Positions 44,785-52,202 of a DNA stretch of 64,000 nt are shown here, piece by piece. The notes under the pieces are model-generated. The model ran no database searches. It was not told the DNA's origin and worked only from the letters and a program-made list of their open reading frames with translations. The number at the start of each line of letters is the position of its first letter. Positions within the stretch are counted from its first letter, which is position 1. The position numbers and the translations under genes were made by a program. Source of the stretch: Erysipelatoclostridium sp. An173 (lineage in GTDB: Bacteria; Bacillota_I; Bacilli_A; Erysipelotrichales; Coprobacillaceae); NCBI RefSeq assembly GCF_002160495.1, contig NZ_NFKR01000010.1:1-64000 (forward strand), in the 5' to 3' direction.

Positions 44785-46353
44785 ATGAAACCATTTGTAA
44801 AGTGGGCTGGAGGTAAAACACAATTATTAGATAAAATCGCTGAAAGATTACCATCAAGTATTAATGACTATTATGAACCATTTGTAGGTGGCGGAGCGGT
44901 TTTATTTAATTTTGCATTTAATAATGCAACTATCAGTGATATTAACGAAGAATTAATATTTACTTACAGGTGTATAAAAGAAAACTGTGATGAATTAATT
45001 AATAAATTAACGCAATTAGATAACGAACATGTAAATAATCCTAAAGAATTTTACTACCAAATTAGAGAAAATTATAACGATAAGATAAAAAATAACGTTA
45101 AGGATACAGATCTTGCTGCAATGTTTATTTATTTAAATAAACATTGTTTTAATGGCTTGTATCGAGTTAATTCAAAGGGACTATTTAATGTACCATTTAA
45201 TCAAAAGAAAACAGGGAATTCTTTTGATCGTGATAATTTAAAACAAATATCTGATTATTTACAGAGTGTAACTATTAACTGTGAAGATTTTGAAAAAGCA
45301 TGTAAAAATTGCAAAGAAGGTGATTTTGTTTTTTTTGATAGTCCTTATGCACCATTAAAGGATACTTCGTTTGAATCATATACAAAAGAAGGCTTTTCTA
45401 AGGAAGAACATATTAGATTAGCAAATCTTTTTAAACAATTAACATTAAAGGGTGTCAATTGTATGTTAACAAATCATAATACCGAATTTATTAGAGAATT
45501 ATATATAGATTTTAATATTGAAGTAGTAAGTGTAAAAAGGTTAATTAATTCAGACTCTTCTAATAGAAATGGTGAAGAAGTAATTATTACTAATTACAAA
45601 AATAATTCAGATATTCAATTAATTAATGGAGATGCTTTTGAAATACTACCTAGTATTAAAGAAAAATCTATCGATATGATATTTTTAGATCCACCTTATT
45701 TTTTATCTAATGGTGGTATTACATGTTCTGGTGGTAAGCAAGTATCAGTAAATAAAGGGTCTTGGGATGAAAATTATAGTCTTGAAGAGAAAATAGATTT
45801 TAATCGTAGATGGTTATTAGAAGCTAAACGCATTTTAAAAGATACCGGAACTATTTGGATATCTGGTACATATCATAATATTTATATAATAGGATATTTG
45901 TTAGAAGAATTAGGATTTAAAATACTAAATAATATTACTTGGATGAAAACTAATCCACCACCAAATCTTGCATGTCGTTGCTTTACTCATTCAACAGAAA
46001 CAATATTGTGGGCAAAAAAGAATCTAAAAAATGCTAAGTACACATTCAATTATCAGTTGATGAAAGAATTAAATGGAGGCAAACAAATGAAAGATGTTTT
46101 TGTTGGATCATTGACCCCAAAAAGTGAAAAGAAATATGGCAAACATCCAACTCAAAAGCCAGAGTATTTATTAGAAAAAATTATTCTAGCAAGTACTAAT
46201 GAAGGTGATCTTGTTTGTGATTTTATGGCTGGAAGTTTCACTACTGGTGTTATTTGTAAAAAACTAAACAGAAGATTTATTGGTATTGAAAAAGAAAAAG
46301 ATTATTACGAACTCGGATTAAAAAGAGTAGGTGATGTACATAATGAAACGTGA
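44785..46353 (+). CDS. Fused DpnM-DpnA type N6-adenine methyltransferase (GATC)
   Basis: A 522-aa fusion of two adenine methyltransferases. Residues 1 to about 272 form a Dam/DpnM domain: FVKWAGGKTQLLDKI and YEPFVGGGAVLF (SAM site), with the catalytic motif reading FFDSPYAPL, i.e. DSPY in place of the usual DPPY. Residues about 275-520 form a DpnA-like beta-class domain: FLDPPYFLSNGG, KHPTQKPEYLLEKII and DFMAGSFTTGV. In the classical DpnII system these are separate genes (dpnM, dpnA). AAAAGGAGTG precedes ATG 44785. It overlaps the endonuclease gene by 11 bp. GATC specificity is inferred from family. Confidence 0.9.
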   Translation: MKPFVKWAGGKTQLLDKIAERLPSSINDYYEPFVGGGAVLFNFAFNNATISDINEELIFTYRCIKENCDELINKLTQLDNEHVNNPKEFYYQIRENYNDKIKNNVKDTDLAAMFIYLNKHCFNGLYRVNSKGLFNVPFNQKKTGNSFDRDNLKQISDYLQSVTINCEDFEKACKNCKEGDFVFFDSPYAPLKDTSFESYTKEGFSKEEHIRLANLFKQLTLKGVNCMLTNHNTEFIRELYIDFNIEVVSVKRLINSDSSNRNGEEVIITNYKNNSDIQLINGDAFEILPSIKEKSIDMIFLDPPYFLSNGGITCSGGKQVSVNKGSWDENYSLEEKIDFNRRWLLEAKRILKDTGTIWISGTYHNIYIIGYLLEELGFKILNNITWMKTNPPPNLACRCFTHSTETILWAKKNLKNAKYTFNYQLMKELNGGKQMKDVFVGSLTPKSEKKYGKHPTQKPEYLLEKIILASTNEGDLVCDFMAGSFTTGVICKKLNRRFIGIEKEKDYYELGLKRVGDVHNET

Positions 46354-47209
46354 TTTTGATCAGTGGATTGAATCATTTAGAAGTAACATTGCAGATTATA
46401 AATATTATGTAGATTTTGATAAAATATATAAAAATGTTGAAAATATTAATATAGAATTAAATATTCTTAATTCATTAATTGGAGTAAAAGACTTCGATGG
46501 TAAATTTAAAAAACTATGTACCGAATATCCTAAAATACTGGAGTGTATTCCAATATTAATAGCTGTTAGAAATAATGAAATAGAGATTCAAGAAAAGGAT
46601 AAATCTATAACCTATAACTTTAAATACCATAAAAATGTAGTCTTAGATCAGTATTTAATAGATGACTATTTAACATTCATGATAGAAACTGGTTTAAAAG
46701 AATTGATTCAAAATCGGATAATTAATAATTTAGTAGATTATGTTTTGGGAGTAGAAGTCGGATTAGATTCTAACGGGCGAAAGAATCGTGGTGGTCATTT
46801 GATGGAAAATCTGCTAGAAAAATATATTCAAGAATTAGGGGTAGAATACTACAAAGAGATGTATACAAAAGAAATTGAAGATAGATGGAATATGGATCTT
46901 TCTTTGCTAACTAACGCTGGTGATGTAGCTAAAAGATTTGATTTTGTTGTAAAAACAAATAATCAAATCTATGCATTTGAAACTAACTTTTATAAAAGTG
47001 GTGGAAGTAAACTTAATGAGACAGCAAGAAGCTTTAAAAATATTGCAGAAGAAATTGATAAAATTCAGGGTATTACTTTTATTTGGGTGACTGATGGAAA
47101 AGGGTGGATTAGTGCTCGACACAATTTAAAAGAAACATTTGATGTATTAGATACTTTATATAATATCAATGATTTAGAAAATGGTATTCTAAATGTAGTT
47201 GTTAAATAA
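46343..47209 (+). CDS. dpnB: DpnII/MboI-type restriction endonuclease (GATC)
   Basis: A 288-aa type II endonuclease, the same length as classical DpnII. It starts MKRDFDQWIESFRSNIADYK. The conserved catalytic region GVEVGLDSNGRKNRGGHLME, RFDFVVKTNNQIYAFETNFY (PD-(D/E)xK-like D...E-x-N) and FIWVTDGKGW are present. It cuts unmethylated GATC by family. Start ATG 46343 uses AGGTGATG inside the methyltransferase gene. Complete, so methylation must be active if this is expressed, which matters for any methyltransferase ON/OFF switch. Confidence 0.9.
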   Translation: MKRDFDQWIESFRSNIADYKYYVDFDKIYKNVENINIELNILNSLIGVKDFDGKFKKLCTEYPKILECIPILIAVRNNEIEIQEKDKSITYNFKYHKNVVLDQYLIDDYLTFMIETGLKELIQNRIINNLVDYVLGVEVGLDSNGRKNRGGHLMENLLEKYIQELGVEYYKEMYTKEIEDRWNMDLSLLTNAGDVAKRFDFVVKTNNQIYAFETNFYKSGGSKLNETARSFKNIAEEIDKIQGITFIWVTDGKGWISARHNLKETFDVLDTLYNINDLENGILNVVVK

Positions 47210-47278
47210 AACATATGTGTATAATAGTTTGACTTATTATAATATTATGTAGTCAAAATGAAGGTTATGTTAAAAGCC

Positions 47279-47314
47279 AATGTCATTAAGTTAAAGCCTT
47301 AACTTAATGACATT
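47279..47314. terminator. Perfect 16-bp inverted repeat between convergent genes
   Basis: AATGTCATTAAGTTAA (47279-47294), loop AGCC, and its exact complement (47299-47314). No strong T-run follows in either direction, so it may be a terminator or a different structured site. Confidence 0.6.
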
Positions 47315-47332
47315 GTATATGAACTTATCTTT

Positions 47333-48328
47333 TTATAAATTAGATGACAGATGCTGCTTTTCAAAGACTGAGCGTATTTCATAATCAATATTATTAGCTT
47401 TACACCAGTTCTTAGCAAAATCCAAATTTTTATTATATTCATACTGAAGCCAATCATCTAATAAACCATACTCATCTAAATCTTCTTGAAAATCTCGATT
47501 AATATCATCGTATTTTTGTAATAAGTCATTTTTTATAACTTCATCTGATAATTCGTTTAAATAATCTTCATAAAAATTAAAACTTAGTAGATCTTCCAAT
47601 GTTGGTAGTTGAATATAAATATCATCATTTAAAACCAAGTCCATTATATCATTATAACTTGCTGGATAGAGATTATTTAAACTAATATAAATTTTACGAC
47701 CACTGACTGTATCATACATACAAGCACATTCGCTTGTAGTTGATATCATTTCATAAAGGATATCATCAATATCAACTGCATATTTTATTGGTTTATTATT
47801 TTTTATTAAATCACATAAAATAGTAGCTGATTGTTCAATTGAGCGATTATCAATAAAAAAATCTGATTTTATATCTTGATATATATCATGATAAGCATAA
47901 ATATCTTGTAAAATTTCATCAAGATAGTATTGTTTGTGTTTGTTTTTATATTCATTATCAATATAAACATTGTCAAATTCGTCAGAAAAAATTAATCGAT
48001 CAAAAATATGTTGTGGTGTGTCTTTAAGTACGATTGGTAAAATATTTCTACGATTAAGATATGGTTTTAGAAGTTCTTTGTAATTAATTGGTGAAACAGC
48101 AATTACAGAATTTTCTGATTTTTTGATTAATTTGTTTAATAAATCTATTTTTCTTTTATGACGATTATAATCATCAACATATATATTTAAAAAATCAGTT
48201 AGAGTCATATTATATTCTTTTGTTATTTCATTATCTAGATCATAAAAATCGTATTCTAATAATTGGGAAAGTCGTTTACCAATTGCTGATTTACCAACAT
48301 TACTAACACCAAATAATAAAACATTCAT
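47333..48328 (-). CDS. Shikimate-kinase-like P-loop protein with extra C-terminal domain
   Basis: A 331-aa protein. Residues 1 to about 175 form a P-loop kinase of the shikimate kinase/AAA_33 type: LFGVSNVGKSAIGKRLSQLL (Walker A GVSNVGKS) and FYDLDNEI (the DxD-like shikimate motif). Residues 180-331 are an additional acidic domain unlike shikimate kinase (about 170 aa). Not an aro-operon member, so aromatic biosynthesis is doubtful; it sits at the edge of a defence island. ATG 48328 has only a weak RBS (AAGGTGATATAG). Confidence 0.65.
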   Translation of the reverse strand: MNVLLFGVSNVGKSAIGKRLSQLLEYDFYDLDNEITKEYNMTLTDFLNIYVDDYNRHKRKIDLLNKLIKKSENSVIAVSPINYKELLKPYLNRRNILPIVLKDTPQHIFDRLIFSDEFDNVYIDNEYKNKHKQYYLDEILQDIYAYHDIYQDIKSDFFIDNRSIEQSATILCDLIKNNKPIKYAVDIDDILYEMISTTSECACMYDTVSGRKIYISLNNLYPASYNDIMDLVLNDDIYIQLPTLEDLLSFNFYEDYLNELSDEVIKNDLLQKYDDINRDFQEDLDEYGLLDDWLQYEYNKNLDFAKNWCKANNIDYEIRSVFEKQHLSSNL

Positions 48329-48383
48329 CTATATCACCTTGCTTTAACTTCACTTATATTATCATGTTTAAATAAATATGTCT

Positions 48384-48420
48384 ATATACATATAAATTAG
48401 TCTATATGTATATTTGACAA
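48384..48420 (-). promoter_or_regulatory. Inverted repeat in promoter region of kinase-like gene
   Basis: ATATACATATA (48384-48394) and TATATGTATAT (48403-48413) are perfect 11-bp arms, 8-bp spacer; a minus-strand TTGTCA (-35-like) sits at 48415-48420. Probable operator. The remainder of 48421-48668 shows nothing else. Confidence 0.5.
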
Positions 48421-48668
48421 CAAATCTATTTTAATATTTTTATATTTAGATAACTATCAAATTTAGAAAATTTTAACATATGAAGTATAAAAAAGGTAAA
48501 TTTAAAAATAATTTTTGATAATAAGATTAAGCTTTGTTAATAATATAGCTTTCATTTCTTCAGAAAAAATTTGATTTTATGTAAAACTATTGTCGAAATA
48601 TTAAGGAAAAACATCATTTATTGTAAAAGTTTATGGTATAATATCAAATTCGGATGGAGGCACAAATT

Positions 48669-48963
48669 ATGGAAAAGCAAATTAACAAGTTAAATCAAAA
48701 ATTTATTAAAAAATATGTCCTGTATGTAGTGCTAAATTACGGTTAAAAAAGAACAAAATTTATGGACATATTGTTATCGTTATAATAAAAAAGAGTGGTT
48801 ACATTATAAATTAGCTAGTAAATTTTTAAAAAATAATAATGTAAAATTCCCTAATGATAATGGTAGGTTATATGCAGTGATAGGTCGGTATGGTTTGATA
48901 TTAAAATGCACAGAACACCATAACATTTTAATAAATGATTTTTTCGACTTTAAAAATGAATAA
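48669..48963 (+). pseudogene. Frameshifted zinc-ribbon protein gene
   Basis: ATG 48669 after TGGAGG gives MEKQINKLNQKFIKK and then stops early. Shifting frame once gives ICPVCSAKLRLKK (a CPxC zinc knuckle), and once more (about 48748) gives an open run EQNLWTYCYRYNKKEWLHYK to FFDFKNE, TAA 48963. Two single-base shifts are needed for one protein of about 97 residues. Function unknown. Confidence 0.55.
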
Positions 48964-49143
48964 AAGATATATTTGATTTTAAGACAAAACATTAATTTAA
49001 TAATATTTGTAAAATATTTTTTAAATATTGCAATTAATCAACATATTCTAATATTAGTAAATTTAATGTAGATAAGTAAAAATGTTGTGCGTATTTATAG
49101 TTATGAAGATAGTCAAGATTTCATTATATTATATTTTTGATAG

Positions 49144-49149
49144 TTGACA
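49144..49149 (+). promoter_or_regulatory. Candidate -35 of the preQ1-queT transcript
   Basis: TTGACA 41 bp before the riboswitch; a consensus -10 at proper spacing is not obvious (TAAACT at 17 bp). Confidence 0.35.
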
Positions 49150-49189
49150 AATAATTAAAATTTTAATAAACTTTAATAGAATTAAATAA

Positions 49190-49226
49190 ACTGGTTCGAA
49201 AGCCAAACCCAGTATAAAAAACTAAG
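49190..49226 (+). ncRNA. preQ1-I riboswitch
   Basis: The stem CTGG...CCAG with loop TTCGAAAGCCAAACC, then the A-rich tail TATAAAAAACTAAG, matches the preQ1 class I aptamer (short hairpin plus tail pseudoknot ending in AAAAAACTA). It sits before a terminator hairpin and queT, whose family transports queuosine precursors, so identity is well supported. Ligand binding would favour termination. Confidence 0.92.
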
Positions 49227-49266
49227 AATAATAATGAAAGTGGCTTTGCCACTTTTTATTATTATT
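49227..49266 (+). terminator. preQ1 expression-platform terminator
   Basis: AATAATAA...AAAGTGGC and GCCACTTT...TTATTATT form a long stem with TTT loop and T-rich end, between aptamer and the queT RBS. Confidence 0.85.
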
Positions 49267-49300
49267 TGGCTTCAAACTGTAATTTTGGAGAGGTAAGAAA

Positions 49301-49783
49301 ATGAAAAAAAGAAAAGATTTAATTAAGATGATTACTTTAAACGGCATGGTTGCTACTGTTTATGCGGTGTTAACTTTGATGATCCAACCGCTGGCATATC
49401 GAGAATTGCAATTAAGGTTATCAGAGATTGTTGTATTATTAGCATTTTATAACAAGAAGCTAATACCTGGATTAGCAATAGGATGTTTTATAGCAAACAT
49501 TCCTTCACCTTTAGGAATTATTGATTGGATCGTAGGTCCGCTTAGTACATTAGTTGTATGTTATTTTATGAATAGAGTAACGAATATTTATCTTTCGGCT
49601 TTAATTGGTTCGCTAGCAACAGGATTAATTATTGGTGGGGAATTGAGTTTAGTTTATCATATACCTTATTTAATTAATGCACTGTATGTTTTTATTGGTG
49701 AAGCAATTGTATTGTATTTAGGAACATTTGTTTTTAAACGATTAGAAAAGAATGTTAAATTTATAGAATATATTAAGGAGTAA
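49301..49783 (+). CDS. queT: Queuosine precursor transporter QueT
   Basis: A 160-aa membrane S-component of an ECF-type transporter for queuosine precursors (preQ1 or preQ0). Five hydrophobic segments, with the family tract LQLRLSEIVVLLAFYNKKLIPGLAIGCFIANI and PLGIIDWIVGPLSTLVVCY. GGAGAGG precedes ATG 49301. Controlled by the preQ1-I riboswitch; 2 bp upstream of the radical SAM gene. Confidence 0.93.
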   Translation: MKKRKDLIKMITLNGMVATVYAVLTLMIQPLAYRELQLRLSEIVVLLAFYNKKLIPGLAIGCFIANIPSPLGIIDWIVGPLSTLVVCYFMNRVTNIYLSALIGSLATGLIIGGELSLVYHIPYLINALYVFIGEAIVLYLGTFVFKRLEKNVKFIEYIKE

Positions 49784-49785
49784 TT

Positions 49786-50475
49786 ATGGAGCGTTATAGT
49801 CATATCTTAGAAAAAGATAAAAGAGAGATAGTTTTATTAAAGTCAAGACCATGTATATGGGGTAAGTGTTCGTTTTGTGATTATATTGAAGATAATGATG
49901 TTAATCAAAATGAAAATAAGAAGATTAATGATGAAGTATTGAATAATGTAACTGGTCAATATGGAGTATTAGAAGTTATTAATTCAGGTAGTTTTTTTGA
50001 ACTACCTGATGAAACAATAGAAAGAATATATAAAATTATTGTTGAAAAGAAAATAAAGAGATTATATATTGAAGCTCATTATTTATATAAAAAGAAGATA
50101 AAAGCTTTAAGAGAAAAATTTAAAATAGAAATTATAGTAAAAACTGGTATCGAAACTTTTGATGATGAAATGAGAAACAATATTTTAAATAAAAATGTTC
50201 ATTTTGACAAAATTGAAGAAATATTAGAAGATTTTGATTCACCTTGTTTAATGGTTGGTATCCAAGGTCAAACTAAAGAGATGATTAGAAAAGATATTGA
50301 AATACTAACCAAGTATTTTGATCATGGAACAATAAATATATATCGTAATAATTCTACGCCAATAAAAAGAGATGAAGAATTAATAAAATGGTTTGACGAA
50401 GAATATCACGATTTAAAAAATAATAGTAAATATGATTATTTAGGAATACCTACTGATTTTGGGGTCGGAGATTAG
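49786..50475 (+). CDS. Radical SAM protein, candidate queuine lyase (QueL-like)
   Basis: A 229-aa radical SAM enzyme with an atypical cluster motif: Cys-x4-Cys-x2-Cys in RPCIWGKCSFCDY (about residues 23-34). Downstream TGIETFDDEMRN and MVGIQGQTKEM match the core barrel. Its start is 2 bp after queT, so it shares the preQ1-controlled transcript. In Clostridia a radical SAM queuine lyase (QueL) turns salvaged queuine into preQ1, which makes this the best hypothesis; genomic context rather than sequence identity carries it. Confidence 0.7.
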   Translation: MERYSHILEKDKREIVLLKSRPCIWGKCSFCDYIEDNDVNQNENKKINDEVLNNVTGQYGVLEVINSGSFFELPDETIERIYKIIVEKKIKRLYIEAHYLYKKKIKALREKFKIEIIVKTGIETFDDEMRNNILNKNVHFDKIEEILEDFDSPCLMVGIQGQTKEMIRKDIEILTKYFDHGTINIYRNNSTPIKRDEELIKWFDEEYHDLKNNSKYDYLGIPTDFGVGD

Positions 50476-50746
50476 AATTTAGATATAAATTAAATACTAA
50501 TAAACATATACCAAGAGGATAGTTTCTTTGAAATAGTTATTAATATTGCTTTATGATAGTTATATCTTATTTACGTTAAAATATGATGTTTCACTAATAT
50601 AACTTATGGTTATATTAAAAGAAGCAGCTATATTAAAGAACTTACTAAAGAAAAACAAGAATAACTAGCATATTGTATCTTGAGGAATTAGTATAAAATT
50701 GATAAAATAGGTATGTAAAAAAATATTTAGATTAGGAGTGGAATAT

Positions 50747-51304
50747 ATGGCTATTTTAGCAGGTGATTTTAGAACAGGATTAACTTTAATTGTTGATGGT
50801 GATCCTTGTCAAGTTTTAGATTTTCAACATGTAAAACCAGGTAAAGGAGCTGCTATCTTAAAAACAAAGATGAGAAACTTAAAAACTGGTGCAATTCAAG
50901 AAAGAAACTTTAATGCTTCTACTAAGTTTGAAGCAGCAAACATTTCTAGAAAAGAAGCTCAATATTCATATCAAGCAGATGGTACATATTATTTTATGGA
51001 TATGGAAACATATGAAACATATGAATTGGCTGAAGAACAAGTAGGAGATACTAAATACTATATTATTGAAGGTTCAACTGTTTCATTAATGTTCTTTGAA
51101 GGATTATTATTATCAGTATCAGTTCCAGAAAAAGTTGAATTAACAGTTGTGGAAACAGATCCAGCAATTAAAGGAGCACCATCTAACCAAACAAAAGATG
51201 CTGTTACTAATACTGGATTAACATTAAGAGTTCCTCAATTCATTGAACAAGGAGAAGTAATTGTTGTATTTACAGCAGATGGTAAATACTCAGGAAGAGC
51301 TTAA
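50747..51304 (+). CDS. efp: Elongation factor P
   Basis: The 185-aa translation factor that rescues ribosomes stalled at polyproline. Three beta-barrel domains; the modified lysine is Lys33 in HVKPGKGAA, the loop Gly-Lys-Gly typical of Firmicute EF-P. Domain II/III strands LSVSVPEKVELTVVETDPA and LRVPQFIEQGEVIVV are standard. Start ATG 50747 follows TTAGGAGTG; the upstream ATG at 50738 region adds two residues not found in the family. A palindromic terminator overlaps its stop. Confidence 0.97.
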   Translation: MAILAGDFRTGLTLIVDGDPCQVLDFQHVKPGKGAAILKTKMRNLKTGAIQERNFNASTKFEAANISRKEAQYSYQADGTYYFMDMETYETYELAEEQVGDTKYYIIEGSTVSLMFFEGLLLSVSVPEKVELTVVETDPAIKGAPSNQTKDAVTNTGLTLRVPQFIEQGEVIVVFTADGKYSGRA

Positions 51305-51318
51305 TTAAGCTCTTTTTT
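51295..51318 (+). terminator. Terminator at end of efp
   Basis: A perfect 20-bp palindrome (arms AAGAGCTTAA / TTAAGCTCTT, 51295-51314) followed by T's and spanning the stop codon; read-through would feed the SDR gene. Confidence 0.75.
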
Positions 51319-51324
51319 AAAATT

Positions 51325-52071
51325 ATGAATAAAATTGTCTTAATTACCGGAGGAGCTCAAGGCATTGGTAGAGCTATTGCTATTGAACTAGCAAAACAGG
51401 GCTATGATATAGTAATTAATTACTTAACATCGTCAAAAGAAGCTGAGTCATTGAAAGAGATGATTATTAAACAATATAATGTTCGTTGTATGATAGTTAA
51501 ATGTGATGTTTCTAAAGAAGACAAGGTTGATGAAATGGTTTCATTGATTGAAGATACTTTTGGTGGAATTGATATTTTAATCAATAATGCTGCAATTGAT
51601 TTATCAAACTTATTTCATTTAAAAAATGCTGAAGAATTTAGAAAAACATTAGATGTAAATGTAGTAGGGGCATTTAATTGTAGTAAGCGGGTATATCGTC
51701 ATATGATCGATCAAGAATATGGAAGAATAATAAATATTTCTTCGACTAATGGGATTAATACTTATTATCCAATGTGTATTGATTATGATGCAAGTAAAGC
51801 GGCATTAATTTCAATGACGCATAATCTGGCTTTTGAATTTGCACCATATGTTAATGTAAATTGTATTGCCCCAGGATTCATTGGTACTGAAAATGAATTG
51901 GATGGATATGATGAAGAGTTTTTAAAGGAAGAAACAGAAAAAATAATGGTCAATCGTTATGGTAAACCAGAAGAAGTAGCTTATTTAGTTAAGTTTTTAA
52001 TTAGTGATGAAGCAAATTTTATCAATAATACGATTATTCGGATTGATGGTGGACAAAAGGGAAGCTGTTAA
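51325..52071 (+). CDS. SDR-family reductase, candidate EF-P 5-aminopentanone reductase
   Basis: A 248-aa classical short-chain dehydrogenase: NADP-binding TGGAQGIGRA (8-17), NNAA, catalytic Ser in ISSTNG, and YDASK. FabG-like in sequence. It starts 20 bp after efp. In Bacillus the SDR YmfI reduces the 5-aminopentanone on EF-P's lysine to 5-aminopentanol, so a dedicated SDR next to efp fits that role. fabG genes normally sit in fatty-acid clusters, which are absent here. ATG 51325 lacks a strong RBS (it is preceded by the efp terminator). Confidence 0.75.
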   Translation: MNKIVLITGGAQGIGRAIAIELAKQGYDIVINYLTSSKEAESLKEMIIKQYNVRCMIVKCDVSKEDKVDEMVSLIEDTFGGIDILINNAAIDLSNLFHLKNAEEFRKTLDVNVVGAFNCSKRVYRHMIDQEYGRIINISSTNGINTYYPMCIDYDASKAALISMTHNLAFEFAPYVNVNCIAPGFIGTENELDGYDEEFLKEETEKIMVNRYGKPEEVAYLVKFLISDEANFINNTIIRIDGGQKGSC

Positions 52072-52095
52072 AAATTGTTTAAGATTTATAAATTT

Positions 52096-52127
52096 GGCAT
52101 AGTCGAGCAAGTCGTCTATGCCTTTTT
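52096..52127 (+). terminator. Terminator of SDR gene
   Basis: GGCATAG (52096-52102) / CTATGCC (52116-52122) with T5. Confidence 0.82.
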
Positions 52128-52163
52128 CCTTTAAAGAGAATACTTTAAAATTTGGATAGTTAA

Positions 52164-52194
52164 AAAGGAGCACAATAATGTATAGTGCTCCTTT
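52164..52194 (-). terminator. Terminator of decarboxylase operon
   Basis: AAAGGAGCAC (52164-52173) / GTGCTCCTTT (52185-52194), with an A/T-rich flank. Confidence 0.78.
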
Positions 52195-52202
52195 AATCAA
52201 AA

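Noticed and set aside
51325-52071. Annotation of the SDR as fatty-acid FabG
   Set aside because: Sequence alone allows it, but there are no fatty-acid genes nearby and it is linked to efp, so the EF-P role is preferred, without certainty.
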